A DNA stretch of 39,605 nt, taken from contig CAJNOQ010000548.1 of assembly GCA_905250885.1 (NCBI GenBank), positions 1 through 39,605 on the forward strand, given 5' to 3'. Positions 1-12,200 of this stretch are shown here, piece by piece; within the stretch, counting starts at the first letter, position 1; every line of letters begins with the position of its first letter. This DNA is from Didymodactylos carnosus. Its lineage: Eukaryota > Rotifera > Eurotatoria > Philodinida > Philodinidae. A program made the translations under genes and the position numbers. The notes beneath the pieces were generated by a model that saw only the letters and a list, made by a program, of their open reading frames with translations, was not told the origin of the DNA and ran no database searches.

Positions 1-2138
1 TTTTGCTTCAGAGCAGCTTTTTGAAAAAAAATCTCTGAAAACGTTTGTTTTTCGTATCTAACATTTTATGATGATTCGTGGATGATAAGGACTCGTGTAA
101 ATATTCATCTTTTATCCAAAATGAAAATTAACGTCAAATTTCGCGACAAACATCATTCATCCAACTCTTTCAAATATCATAATTTGATCTAACTAATATT
201 TGTTTGGTGTTTCAAACAACTCACACTATCCCAAGTAAAAAATCCTGATTGCAGATCTTGATTGAAACTTAAAAGATTGCTTAAGTTTCTGTTCAGTTCT
301 TTCAAGATCCTATGCAGATTTACCGATATCTGACAAGATTGTGCATCTAGTTTACCTATAGAATTCAAGATCAGACCCTCTATAATGTAACGGGTGGCGC
401 AGAATAAAACGGACTATTTTGTTTCCTCTATAACTTCGTCAGTTTAAATCTGATCGGGTCAATTTTTTCTCATCAGAATCGTCATTCAATTCTCCACAAA
501 ACCATGTGTAAAAGATTTTTGTAAACTACAACATGGCTAAGTTTTAAAACGAAGAAAAGAGATCCGAAAATCTTCAACTTTCCAGCTCAAAATGCATTAA
601 CATTTAGAGTATGTTTCGACAATTAATGCACAGGCTTAGATTAAGGAAGAAAGATTTGCTGGCATTTTCAAATACGCTCTTTCCGATATCCTTGAAAATA
701 TTTTGTTTGACAGTGGCCTTCGCCTATTAAATCGGTATTTTCCGAAAACTCGTCCAAAACGCCTTAATTTGGGTTTTCACGAAAACCTAGCGCAAACAAA
801 ACTTTGCATGACTCGAACGAGTGTACAGTTATGTAGTCGAGTGTACTAGCTTTCAAAGAAAAAAATCGTCAAAAAGTAGCGCTTTTTTACTGAATGGCAT
901 GCGTTTTCGTGCAAGCATCAAAAACATGAAATGATAGTAGAGCTTCTTTTGAAAAAAGCGGAAAAATTTGATGCTAAACTTTTTACTCATTTTTTGATCA
1001 AAAAAATTCTTAAAGACATGAACCTTGGCCAAAATTTGATGCTCTTTAACATGGTCAACTTAATTTTTTCGTAGCTCTCAACATGATTTGTGCTTGAAAG
1101 GTGAAGATTTTCGGATCTCTCTTCTTCGTTTTAGAACTTAGCCATTTTGTAATTTACAAAAAATCTTTTACACATGGTTTTGTGGAGAATTGAATGACGA
1201 TTCTGATGGGAAAAAATTGGCCCCATCAAATCTAACTGACGAAGTTATAGAGGACACAAAATAGTCCGTTTCATTCTGCGCCACCCGTTAGTACCACAAA
1301 GAATATCAATATGTGTGAAATTCTTGCAGTTAACGTTCTCTCACTTACCTTATCCAAATATGGAACTAATTTTTCTAATTAGTAATTACATTAATGAGTT
1401 CAGAAAAGTTCTCAAGTCTTTTTACATTCAAGTCTTAATACAGAATTCTGAAGATATGTCAGATTCGGATCCATAGTAAATCGAGATCAAGAAATTTTCA
1501 AGAAGCAGAACCTTTAAAGAACTTCCACAGATTTTGACTTTCTGCAAGATATGGGTATTCAGTGCAAAGGCTATAGACGAACATTCGTTAGCGGCCGTAT
1601 TACTCCGCCTGTAAATCACTGTCGTAGAAACACAATTCTGGCTTGTTGTATACCTCATTCTTGAAGGCAAATGTTGAGTAACAATAAAGAGTGTTAGGAT
1701 TCTCTGCACCTTTTCTTCTATACGAATACTTGTTTTTTATAACTTATATACATTTTCCGGCTTCGAAAAACGTACGTTATGCATATTAGGTTCGCCTCCA
1801 TAAATTTGATGTTTCTATAATTTATTTATTGGAGTAAGTTATGTGTACCATTTACCTTTTTGCGCAAACGTACCTGCTTATAGAGAAAAGACCGTATTTG
1901 TTTGTCACATGGTACTTGTAATACATACAGGATTGGAAAGAAAGTAAAATATATAAGGTACCATCCATTAACCTCTTACGTCGTGAGCAATTTCGGTTCA
2001 TGATACAAACATCAGATGTTTTTTGTGAATAAATCTTTTTACACGAGTCCTTATCATCCACGAATCATCATAAAATGTTAGATACGAAAAACAAACGTTT
2101 TCAGAGATTTTTTTTCAAAAAGCTGCTCTGAAGCAAAA
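1..2138. mobile_element. 2.1-kb element with ~100-bp terminal inverted repeats
   Basis: Bases 1-101 are repeated in inverted orientation at 2038-2138 almost without mismatch, so the stretch is a terminal-inverted-repeat element. The left end touches the window edge, so a few terminal bases and any target-site duplication may be missing. No open frame longer than about 90 codons lies inside and no transposase motif is recognisable. It is therefore probably non-autonomous. A second, complete foldback (388-1290) is inserted within it. The family is unknown. Confidence 0.75.
388..1290. mobile_element. Foldback/MITE nested in the 2.1-kb element
   Basis: The two ends, TAACGGGTGGCGCAGAAT at 388 and its reverse complement ending at 1290, start arms of about 200 bp (388-590 and 1090-1290). 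The arms match with a few percent mismatch. The outermost TA on both sides fits a TA target duplication, as made by Tc1/mariner-type transposases. The loop of about 500 bp (591-1089) shows no protein. The arms have diverged from each other more than those of the enclosing element. Confidence 0.75.
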
Positions 2139-2482
2139 CACAGCGAACATTTTTCGTACAGAGTTTTTTCCATCAATATTTAATACACTCATACACAAAC
2201 AGATGTAGTTAGACGCGCTAATTGAGAATATACCATCTGTTTTGATGAGTTCTAACAGCGAAAGTGAATTTTACGTAAGAAACCTTGAGCTTTTAGCAAT
2301 TTACTGGGAAGTCTAGTGGCAGGTATACATCGGTATGTTAAACCTATAAGTAACTTAGAGAACTGTTGGAGGGGTAGGAAATCGAGAGAAACTTGTTGCA
2401 CTAAAGGTGTGTTTGGGGAGGAAACTTTTAAGTACGAAAATAAATTATCTTAGACGTCCAAGGTCCAAGATTATAAAATTAT

Positions 2483-2675
2483 ATATAGTCTTTTATATAC
2501 GTTTTGAAGCCGGACGTAAATCGTATAAGATTTTATTTTTAGTATTACAGAGGAAAAATGCGTCTCAACTAGGAATCGAACCCAGAATCCTCTGATTACA
2601 GGCCAGAAGCTCTAACCACTGAGCTATCCAAGCACAGTCTAATCGCATTAATTAAACGTATATAAAAGACTATAT
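2483..2675 (-). repeat. Small element: tRNA-like core flanked by 22-bp inverted repeats
   Basis: A perfect 22-bp inverted repeat (2483-2504 and 2654-2675, containing TATATAAAAGACTATAT on the right) brackets the tRNA-like sequence at 2562-2633. The total length is about 193 bp. This could be a tRNA-derived SINE or a MITE that captured a tRNA gene. No poly-A tail or target duplication was found. Confidence 0.45.
2562..2633 (-). tRNA. tRNA-Thr(UGU)-like sequence, probably a pseudogene
   Basis: On the minus strand the sequence has an A-box-like TAGCTCAGTGGTTAGAGC and a B-box GGTTCGATTCC. The D arm (GCTC/GAGC), a 5-bp anticodon stem with a CCTGTAA loop, and a T arm (CTGGG/CCTAG) all fold. The anticodon would be TGT. 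Two defects argue against function. Position 33 is C instead of the universal T. The acceptor stem (GCTTGGA with TTGAGAC) has two mismatches and two G-T pairs. It is best read as a tRNA pseudogene or the head of a tRNA-derived repeat. Confidence 0.55.
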
Positions 2676-3016
2676 TTAATATAACATATATGCTTAAAAA
2701 AGCAATACATGATCACTCTTCCAGTAATTCTAGTCCCTAACAGGAAAAAGTACAAGTGAGTTGCGGCCTTCGTGCTTAAAAAATGCTTCCACTATGGATC
2801 TATCATATACTACAGAGGAAAAACCACCGAATTTTACTTTTACAGCACAAACCTGTTTATTATTTAAGAATACATTTCGAGACTAAGCAAATTTGTTCTT
2901 ATGTTACTTTACGTTTCATATGATTGAGCAATGAAAAAGAGAAAAATAAGTAATCAGAAAGAAAGAAAGAAAAGTGAGGTGTAGAACGTGGATGCTATGG
3001 TGACGGTCAAGAAACG
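2676..3016. other. Upstream region of the HECT gene, no gene seen
   Basis: This is AT-rich sequence with a short GAAA-type microsatellite near 2957-2973. I see no coding frame and no structural RNA. It presumably contains the proximal upstream region of the HECT ligase gene. Confidence 0.4.
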
Positions 3017-3024
3017 TATATAAA
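3017..3024 (+). promoter_or_regulatory. Possible TATA box of the HECT ligase gene
   Basis: TATATAAA lies about 230 bp upstream of the chosen ATG. It is followed some 30 bp later by a pyrimidine-rich stretch (CTTGTACTTTCTTACG) that could hold an initiator. The assignment rests on motif and position only. Confidence 0.3.
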
Positions 3025-3098
3025 TTTCTGCCCTCATCCTTGTACTTTCTTACGCTAAGCAGTCACGAGTAATGTGAACTGAAAACAACTGAAAGCCC

Positions 3099-3166
3099 AA
3101 ATACTATTACTAATAATACATATCAGGCCATTTTGGATAAGCAGAAACAATTACAGGTAGCGTATA
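3099..3166 (+). repeat. 68-bp copy of a coding segment of the HECT gene
   Basis: This stretch is nearly identical to 3568-3635 inside the first exon, which encodes the segment beginning NTITNNTYQAILDK. A visible difference is GG instead of GC near the end, which creates CAG|GTAGCG, a good splice-donor look-alike. In the copy's own frame there is an upstream TAA and no ATG, so it is 5'-flanking or UTR sequence, not an alternative N-terminus. Confidence 0.8.
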
Positions 3167-3253
3167 CTGTCCGTTGATCTTTTTAGGGTTGGTTGCTAGA
3201 TTTTCGGACCGTCCATTATATTCCCAATTAGCAATTTCAATTATTACTGTATC

Positions 3254-6200
3254 ATGGGAGAAGTTATATCCACAATTGACTCGCAATTTAATGATTTACC
3301 ATCACCAAATCAACCAAATCTTACACACCAAGCCCCATTTATAGCAGAAAAATCAGATATTGACCTATTTTTACCATTGAAAAATGCCGAAGATACAGAT
3401 AAAAATACCGAAAGAAAAGGATCTAATGAAGAAACGTTCACCCAAGAGACATTAATTAAACAAGTGCGAACACATTTATTTACGTTAACTAATCTACAAG
3501 AGTTTAATGTAGTGGATGCACGTATAACAACAATAATTCAACAAACTGTTACTACTATTGATAGTACAAATACTATTACTAATAATACATATCAGGCCAT
3601 TTTGGATAAGCAGAAACAATTACAGCTAGCGTATACCGCCAAGCTAAAGGATGACAAATTGGAGATGCAAACAGTAAGTTCTTCAGTGTTTGAACGTCTG
3701 TTCGTGGATAGTAAGATACACATTAACTCAGGCAATGACAAAGAAACATCAAAAGACAATTTACTTAAACATCAGACGCAGCAACCATCAGATATAGTGT
3801 TAAAACCGTTCTTATCAATACTACTTGTATTAGTTAAATCTGTACAGAAAACAGATTCTGGCATTGTCTATCAAATACTAGCAATCACGAAACAGTTTAT
3901 AGAACAAATACCTGTCAAGTATTTCGCTATAGACGATTTTAAAGAAACAAATTTCATTACATTATTGAAACCACTATCAACCTATGTAAGAGAGTTATCT
4001 GTACAAACAATTGATGTAAATGTAGCGAAACAAGCTACTGAAATATTACTGAGCACTGCTATAGCTAAAGCATCATTAATGGACTTATTACCTTTATTAC
4101 CAAAACTAATATTTAACACAGATAACATAACTGTTGATAATGTTCATAGTTTAGTTTTAAGATTGAATGAAGTTCTGTCATCCACTGTAGATGAAGAAAT
4201 CTTAAAGAAATTACGTACGGAACTGAATAAGGAAAATAACGAACCCATACCACAAGAAACAATGACTATTACCACCGACACACAAGAAGAACACTTAGAA
4301 ATCTCTAATCCGTTGGAGCATACAGAAGAGGAAAATCAAGAACAAACAAAATTTAGAAAAATCATAACTAAAATACATGCACAAAGAGAAACACAAACAG
4401 ATGTATGTACTTGTTTTGAAGCAAATCCATTAGAGTATTTAAAAGCTCTGAACTTATTAGCAATCGACAAAGGTCTAATGGCATTAGATGAGAGTCAAGT
4501 CCCTACAACATTCCTAGCATCAGTGTTATTAGCATACATAGATTTACATAATGAACTTAAATCAACATCTACTTGGGAAACTGGATCAGTAGACAATTCA
4601 TTTTCATTTTCATTTCATCCAAATACATTTAGGCAATTATTTAATATTATAAAGAATTTGAGTTTTATACAATTATCAGGCTGTACAGCGTACATTCTCG
4701 TTGCTTGTTTAAGATTATTTACGACACATTTAAAATTTTTAATCAAATCAGATCTCGATACTACTGAATTTATTTCAGATACAGAATTACAACAATGGAA
4801 AGAATTTATGTTACGATTGATTACAGAAAATGATATTAAAATAGTTGATAATAATCAACTATCTGTTAAAATTCTTACAACTGTACGTACAGAAGCTTCC
4901 AAAGCATTTATTTATTTACTTGAAAAGTTAACGCCATTAAACGATAAACTTCAATTTATTTACAATTTTATAGTGGATAATAAACATCCAATTTTAATTC
5001 AATATTTCTTAATTTATCTACATGATCATGTAACTTTAAAAAAATGGATTGAGTTATTATCGAATGGTGAATTAAAACAAGAAAAACATATTGAAAAAAG
5101 AAAAGAGGAATCAATTCGTATACAAACTCAACAAAGTACATTAACATTATTATATTCATATATTGATATTTGCTTGCAGCCAAACCATATTCAAGAACAA
5201 AAAACAGTTAAAGGTGAAAAAGTGACATTACATCAGGTGTTTCTATTATTTCAAGAGTTATTATTCGTTGCACTCAACAATGAATTAACTTCTGTATCTG
5301 TTGATACAGATGATATAGTTGATATTGATTTACTGCCAGTCTCCGTACTAGTCATAAATTACGTTACACGAATATTAACTATAAGTACAGAAACTACAAT
5401 TGTGTGTAATTTATTGCAACCAATACTAATTGGTTTATGCGTATTAACACATACAAAGTTCAATTTTACAGTTATTCAACCAATATTTACAGCTATTTCA
5501 CCATTATTAGTTGAATATTTACTATGCAGTGCAAATACGAATAATACAAATACATATATAACTTCTTGGTTATTAGGCAAAATCAGTAATATGATGTTGA
5601 ATGGTAAGAAAATACATACATTAGAAAAGAAACATTTTCATACATTGAATTGGCCATTATTTGGTGGTGGTAATGAAATAACGTCAAATAATAATAAACA
5701 CATCGTCGATTTATTACAATCGAATCTAAGCAAATATTTACAAATTGAATTGCCTGCATTACAACCAACGAATAAAAGTGATATTGATTTTTTAATGTCA
5801 ATTTACAACAACGTTAACGATGGTGCTCAATTATTGTTAAGATTAAAAATCTTTGTTAAAAATAAACAACAATTACAAACATCGATTGTAACAGAAGCAA
5901 ATGAAGCTACTGCAGCGTTATTTGCTGTTTATGTAAAACATTATCGACGAATAGAATTAGCTAAAGATGAATGTCGGATAGATACACACGTTAAACCTAA
6001 TAGTAAATTAATTTCTCTTTATCAATATGCCATTCAGATTCAAACATTATTTGCTACAACAAAAGCTCAAGGTGGTGATTGTAATGAGCTCTATATGAAA
6101 ATTAAAAGTAACACGGCGTTTTTATTATCATCCATTAAAGAAAATCATTTTATACCGTTAATTAATGATATGAATTCAATCACAAGTGTAAATGACGAAT

Positions 6201-9200
6201 TGAGTTCAACACCAGGAACTTCTACTTCTAATTCAGGTCTAACACCGAGAATTATGTTTAAACGACAAATTTCTAGATGGACAAAAGCAAAATCCATATT
6301 GAGACTACTTCGTAACACAATGACAGCCATTATTCGATTGAAAAAATTGATGTTAGCACGTAAACAAGGAGTAAAACAAAAACAAGACAATGAAAGCATA
6401 CTAAGTAGAAATATTAACACATTTATTTATGAATATAAAAATATATCAATAATAGAACAAAAATTAGAAGCAGACGAATTACTTGAATGTATGGAAAAAC
6501 AATATGAACGTGCAATTACAAGACTAATTGGATACAAATTTATTGAAAGATTTATGAAAAAAGTATTGAAAATTGAAAATAATCGAATGTATACGATTCT
6601 ATCTGCCTATCTACCACATTTAAGTCATATAAATGTAGATTGGCACTACTTACAAAATATTGAAACCTCAAATGTATTGTTGAAACAAAAAATTGAAAAG
6701 ACATATTATTCAATTATCAATGAAAATATACAATTCGTATCACCATGTCTATCCACATCAGCACTATCAAGAATATTAATATTATATTCATTTAATTTAC
6801 TTAATTTATCGTATAAATCTAGCGATCTATCTCAGATCTCTAAAACTCGATTAATCAAATATGTATTTAAGTTTTTCAGTTTTATTCAGAATAATGATGT
6901 TACTTGGGATATTAAACTTACTTCATTCAATTGGTTTAGAATGTTAATATTTCAACTATCCGATATTATGGTAATGGAAGAAAAAAATCATACTAGTGTT
7001 ATTCCTGCATTACAACGATTACATGACCATATATTTCACAAATTGATATTAAATGAATTACACGACTTAAGAAAGTTAAAACAGTCCACTTTAAATATAG
7101 ATACTAGCAGTACAATGCATGAAAATAGTCATTTACAGGATGCTGAGTTAGGCTGGTTTAATGCAAACAAATCGGCTATCACTGTTCATGATACAACAAT
7201 ACCAAACCAATCACAAACAGAGATTGACATCTATACAAATCAGTTGCTAGTACTCTTACTTAGATGTGTACATTTGTATACTCATGTCCGATATAGTTGC
7301 TCAACATCTGCCTATATTCAAGAATTACTTTATATTTATAGTAATAGTCTTAACAGTGTTAGTATTACACTTTCATTGAAACTATTACGTGAATTACTCA
7401 GTTTATTGCCTCCAGATAATCATTTAACATTTACATTGAAACCACATGAAACAGTGAATGTAAAGGAATTATTACTAACATTTTTATTCACTATTGGTGC
7501 TAGTTGTTTCCAAATATGTGATAATAACATTAAAATTGATTCAGGTACAGTAACAGAGTTAATATATGTATATAGAACACTAATGTCGGCACGTTCATCG
7601 TGGCAAATGTTAGCAATACAATTAATCGTGAATGTTATCAAATCAAGTATAACATTGATTGAATCGATTAAAACAGTAAAATCTAGCGAATTAAATTATT
7701 TTTTAGCATCTTTATGTGTACTAGGCGGTCATGTTCAGTCTTATCATGAAGGATGTATAGTACATGTCTATGAAAATATGAATAATGATAAATATAAAAC
7801 TGCAGTCATTATGTATATTAATACTCATTGTCAAGATTCGAATACACCTAATCCATCACCCTATTTGATTCAATATCCAATAACAAATAAAACCGAATGG
7901 ATTACTGCAGATAAATTATGTGTAGAAACATCAGTTCCTGTACCTAATTTATTACCTTTATCAACGATTTTAGCCCATACAGACACTGCTACATTTAAGA
8001 ACGCAGAAACAAACGCATATATATTAACCAATATATTGGGTTTAATCATAAAGACATACACAGTGACAACTGATGATTTAACATTACTACAAATTAGACG
8101 TCGTTGTGTTGCAGCATTGTCACATATATTAAATAACAAAATATCGATAGAAGTATTTATCAGTAAACGATATGCACCTGTTGTTGCACAGTTGGCATTA
8201 TCAGGTTATATGAACATTGATTCCAATAGTGCTATGCTTTCTGATTTACGCTTGATGAACAAAATACATTGGGAACAGTACAGTTTAAGTCTAGACACGT
8301 GTGTAAGACTGAATCAAGTGCTGGACAATGACGCAAAAACAGTCGACATTGATGGTGATAAAAATGCTACTGCTGATACAGTAGTCGATTCACATGACTC
8401 ACCAATTGCAACAGAGCTAATTGAATCCAATTGTCGAGTGTGGAATCGAGACATAGATGATTTTGTATATAATCCGTTAGTGTACGAAACTGTATCCATT
8501 AATTCAGATAAATACCATGGTTGGAAAAAATATGCAACTGCAGCACAGATACAAATATTTAAACATGGCAGCATTGGAAGTGATGAAATCAGAATTGTAT
8601 CATTTCCGGGTGAAAATAATGGGAAAATATCTGAATGTGGTAATAAACATAAATTTAATGGTAAAATTACTGGAAGTGGAAAATTCGCTACATATTTAGT
8701 TGAAGATGTCCGATTAAATAAAGGTAATTGGTATTATTGTGTTATGTTGAATAGCAGTGAAAAATATACTCAAGTAGGTTGGGCAACTGAAGTTTTCGTT
8801 CCCGATTCAGAAAATAATCTTGGTGTCGGTGATGACGAGTATTCATGGTCTTACGATGGTTCATGCGGTACTTTATGTCATAATAAAGAAGAACGTTTTG
8901 CAGAGTCTATTGAATGGGCATCGGGTGATGTTTGTGGATGCGGAATTGAGATTGATGGAGAAAATACAGTAATTAAGTATTGGTTAAATGGTGAATTCTT
9001 GGGTACTGCATTTTCCAGTATATCAAACACTAATATAAAGTCTGTATTTCCATGTTCTTCAATGTTACCGGATGAAAAACATACAACATTCTTTCCCGCT
9101 TTAACTGTCGGCAATGGCTGTTGTGAATTTATATTTAGTCCTGAGGACATGGAAAAATGTCCATTGCCAGAAGGCTATAAGCCATTATTAATTCCGTCAT

Positions 9201-12200
9201 TAATTAATACAGAAAATACATTAGTAGCTTATCCATACAATGCATATCTAGTTGGTGATCAACCCATAAATTATTTCCATACTCTGCGTCAACAATCTGA
9301 TTTAGCACATCAGTTTCTACGTGATTTTGTAAATGGCGAACATATTGAAACCACGTCAACATTAGAAGATATTAATATGGAACAACAATTAAAAGTGCCA
9401 AATACTGGTATTTCTTTATCTATTGACACTAATATTGATAACAAAACATTAACTGCATTTACAATTAGCTTTGATTTTGAATTTGCAACTATATCTGAAA
9501 TGAATGTTGATGAACGTATTGTTAAGTTACTAACATTAGACACCGAATCATACACAATACCAATGACGTTGAACGAATCAAAGGAAGAAAATGATATAAC
9601 ATATAAAAATAAAAATATCTATCATGTTTGTATGATATTTCAGTTAGAACAACGACTAAAAATCTATGTAAATAATGACTGTAGAATACTTCCCTGTACT
9701 GCATTTGATATCAGGAAAAAGAGTCTGAACATATGTATATTACCTGAATTGGCGGGTGTGATTAAAAATATTGGTATATGGAGATATGCATTGAGTGAGC
9801 AACACATTCAAAGATTATTCACTTACAGTTTATTCTATGTTACAGTTGATTATCAGTTATTGCAACAACATAAAAGGCAAAGCAATACAATAAATTTTAA
9901 ACAACCACAGTTTCCACGTGAATTATTACCGTTTACTGGGCCATTTGATCTTGAAATGTGGGATAAAAAAAAGAGGAGTATTGATACGTATGAATTCAAA
10001 TATTTCAGACTATTAACTACCAATACTGTTGCAGATACTGAATATGCAATACAACTATTTGGAAATAATAGTTATTTAGTATTAGATAAATCACCTGTTG
10101 ATGATTGCTTAAACGTAAACGAAAGAACTGACACGAAATTTGCACCAAAATTACTATGTATATGGACAGAATACACAATTGTTATGGACATCAAAATACC
10201 AAGTTCATCTATAAACGAAAGAACAATAATTGAAATAGATGGCGATGGAGTGGATGAATCTCCCAAAGCAATTGCATCAATGGAAGAAGAGGCTATTAAT
10301 TCAACTAATTCGAATGTGGACCTTTCGCAGATGAATGACAGTTCTCAAACTGTATGCTGTAACAAATCTAAACTAATTTTCGGTATATTAACATTACTCC
10401 GAATAACAGAAGATCACGCGGTCTATATTACGAGTAAGCTTAAACTTCGTGTTTCAGATGTTGAAAGTGAAACGACATTAAAATTGGATGAATATTTCCG
10501 TCTAGTTATTTGTAAACAAGGTAATAATATTCGAGTTTATGTAAATGGTATATTAGAACTAAATGCGCTTGTTGATGAGCATACATACGATTTGAAAGAA
10601 CAATGTATTTATTTATTTAAAGAAACCGATGTTTCGAATAAGACTGTTGGAGATAATGTTCGAATTGAATGTAAATCAATCACATTTAAGAATAAATGTA
10701 TCGATCAATTGTTACCTGAATTAAAATCAACTGAATATCCGTTACATCAGTTTGTCTCATTACCATTTGCAGTATTGTCAAATAATTTAATTTCAATAGG
10801 TTATAAAAAGCATTGGATAAAATCCATTATGGTACAATACGATACATGCAATATTCAATTAATCGATACATTGATACGTCAGCAAATGCAACAACTATTG
10901 AATGCAGACAAACATCTACAACATAAAGATAAAGTGAATTTATTGTGTAGATTAGGTTCTCACATAGATAAAGAAAAATTAAATGATTTTACAATGTTTT
11001 CAAAGCTTGATACTGATATGGCTGACGTATGTGTACAAATGTTAGAACATTGGGATGAACTACAAATTGAGAGCATATCGGCACTAAATATCGCGAAAGA
11101 GCCAGATGTAGATTTAGAAAAATTCATTGATCATGATGATAATGATACGGTTGAATTGTACAGAGAAACAAGATTCAAACCTGGATGGTATTTAAAATGT
11201 GCAGTTAGACTAGGTATACACGATGATATAGTGGAGTGGACACAAGATAAAACTGAGCAAACAACTAATGATCAGATAGATCCGCTTTGTAGACTCCTAG
11301 ATTTGAGTAAATCTGAAGAAAATGAACAATCAAATGAAAGTGAGATAAAAGCGCGATGTAAATACACACAAAAATTCATTCAACACTCAAATCAACAACT
11401 TACACGTAAACAATATGTTAATTCACGTATTGTATCTGAAACAGGATTAACATCAATATATGCGCGTGATACAATATTGAATATGTTGAGAGTTTGGACT
11501 AATAGTGGTGATAAACCGAATCGTTTATTTCCACAGCAAGAATTTGATGAGTGGGGTTTTGTTAAATTATTACGATTAATGAGTCATCATTATATGTATA
11601 CGAGTCTTAGTTCTGATGAAACTGTAGATCGAATGAAACTCTTTACGAATTCAATTGCTCAATCTGAAATCGAAGAATTAATAAAGCAACCGAACAAAAT
11701 CACACGTAAAATATTAAAAACAACAGCACCATTGCTACATCATTTACAAATAGATATTATTAAACAATGTGTTCAGTTTTCTTTGCAACCAACGTTATTA
11801 AAAACGACAGACGAGAGATCAGATGAAAAAACAGTAATTACACAACCTAATTTAAATTTCGTATTACAAATATTGAAACTATTTCTGGAGTTAATTAAAA
11901 ATGCAAAGAAAAATCATGTAGACTGTTTAATATCAACTCTCTTTCCCGAACTATTAATTAATTTATTGTTTGATTTATTTTTATTAGTCTCTACGCATAA
12001 ATCAAAAGTATTCATTCTACATGTATTTACAGTACTATGTGAGAGGGCTGATAATTTCAATTTCAATACAAATATTCAACAGTTTTTTATTCACTTTCTT
12101 CAGTTTGCAACAGATAAGAGTTTAAATGATAATCTTTCATTTAGCAGTTTACGATTTGCAGTAATAGAATTATGTTTTGTATTAAAATCAAAATCAAAAG

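Noticed and set aside
9522-9704. Antisense genes opposite the HECT exon (this and a dozen similar frames)
   Set aside because: They are short shadows of the coding exon with no motifs and no splice support.
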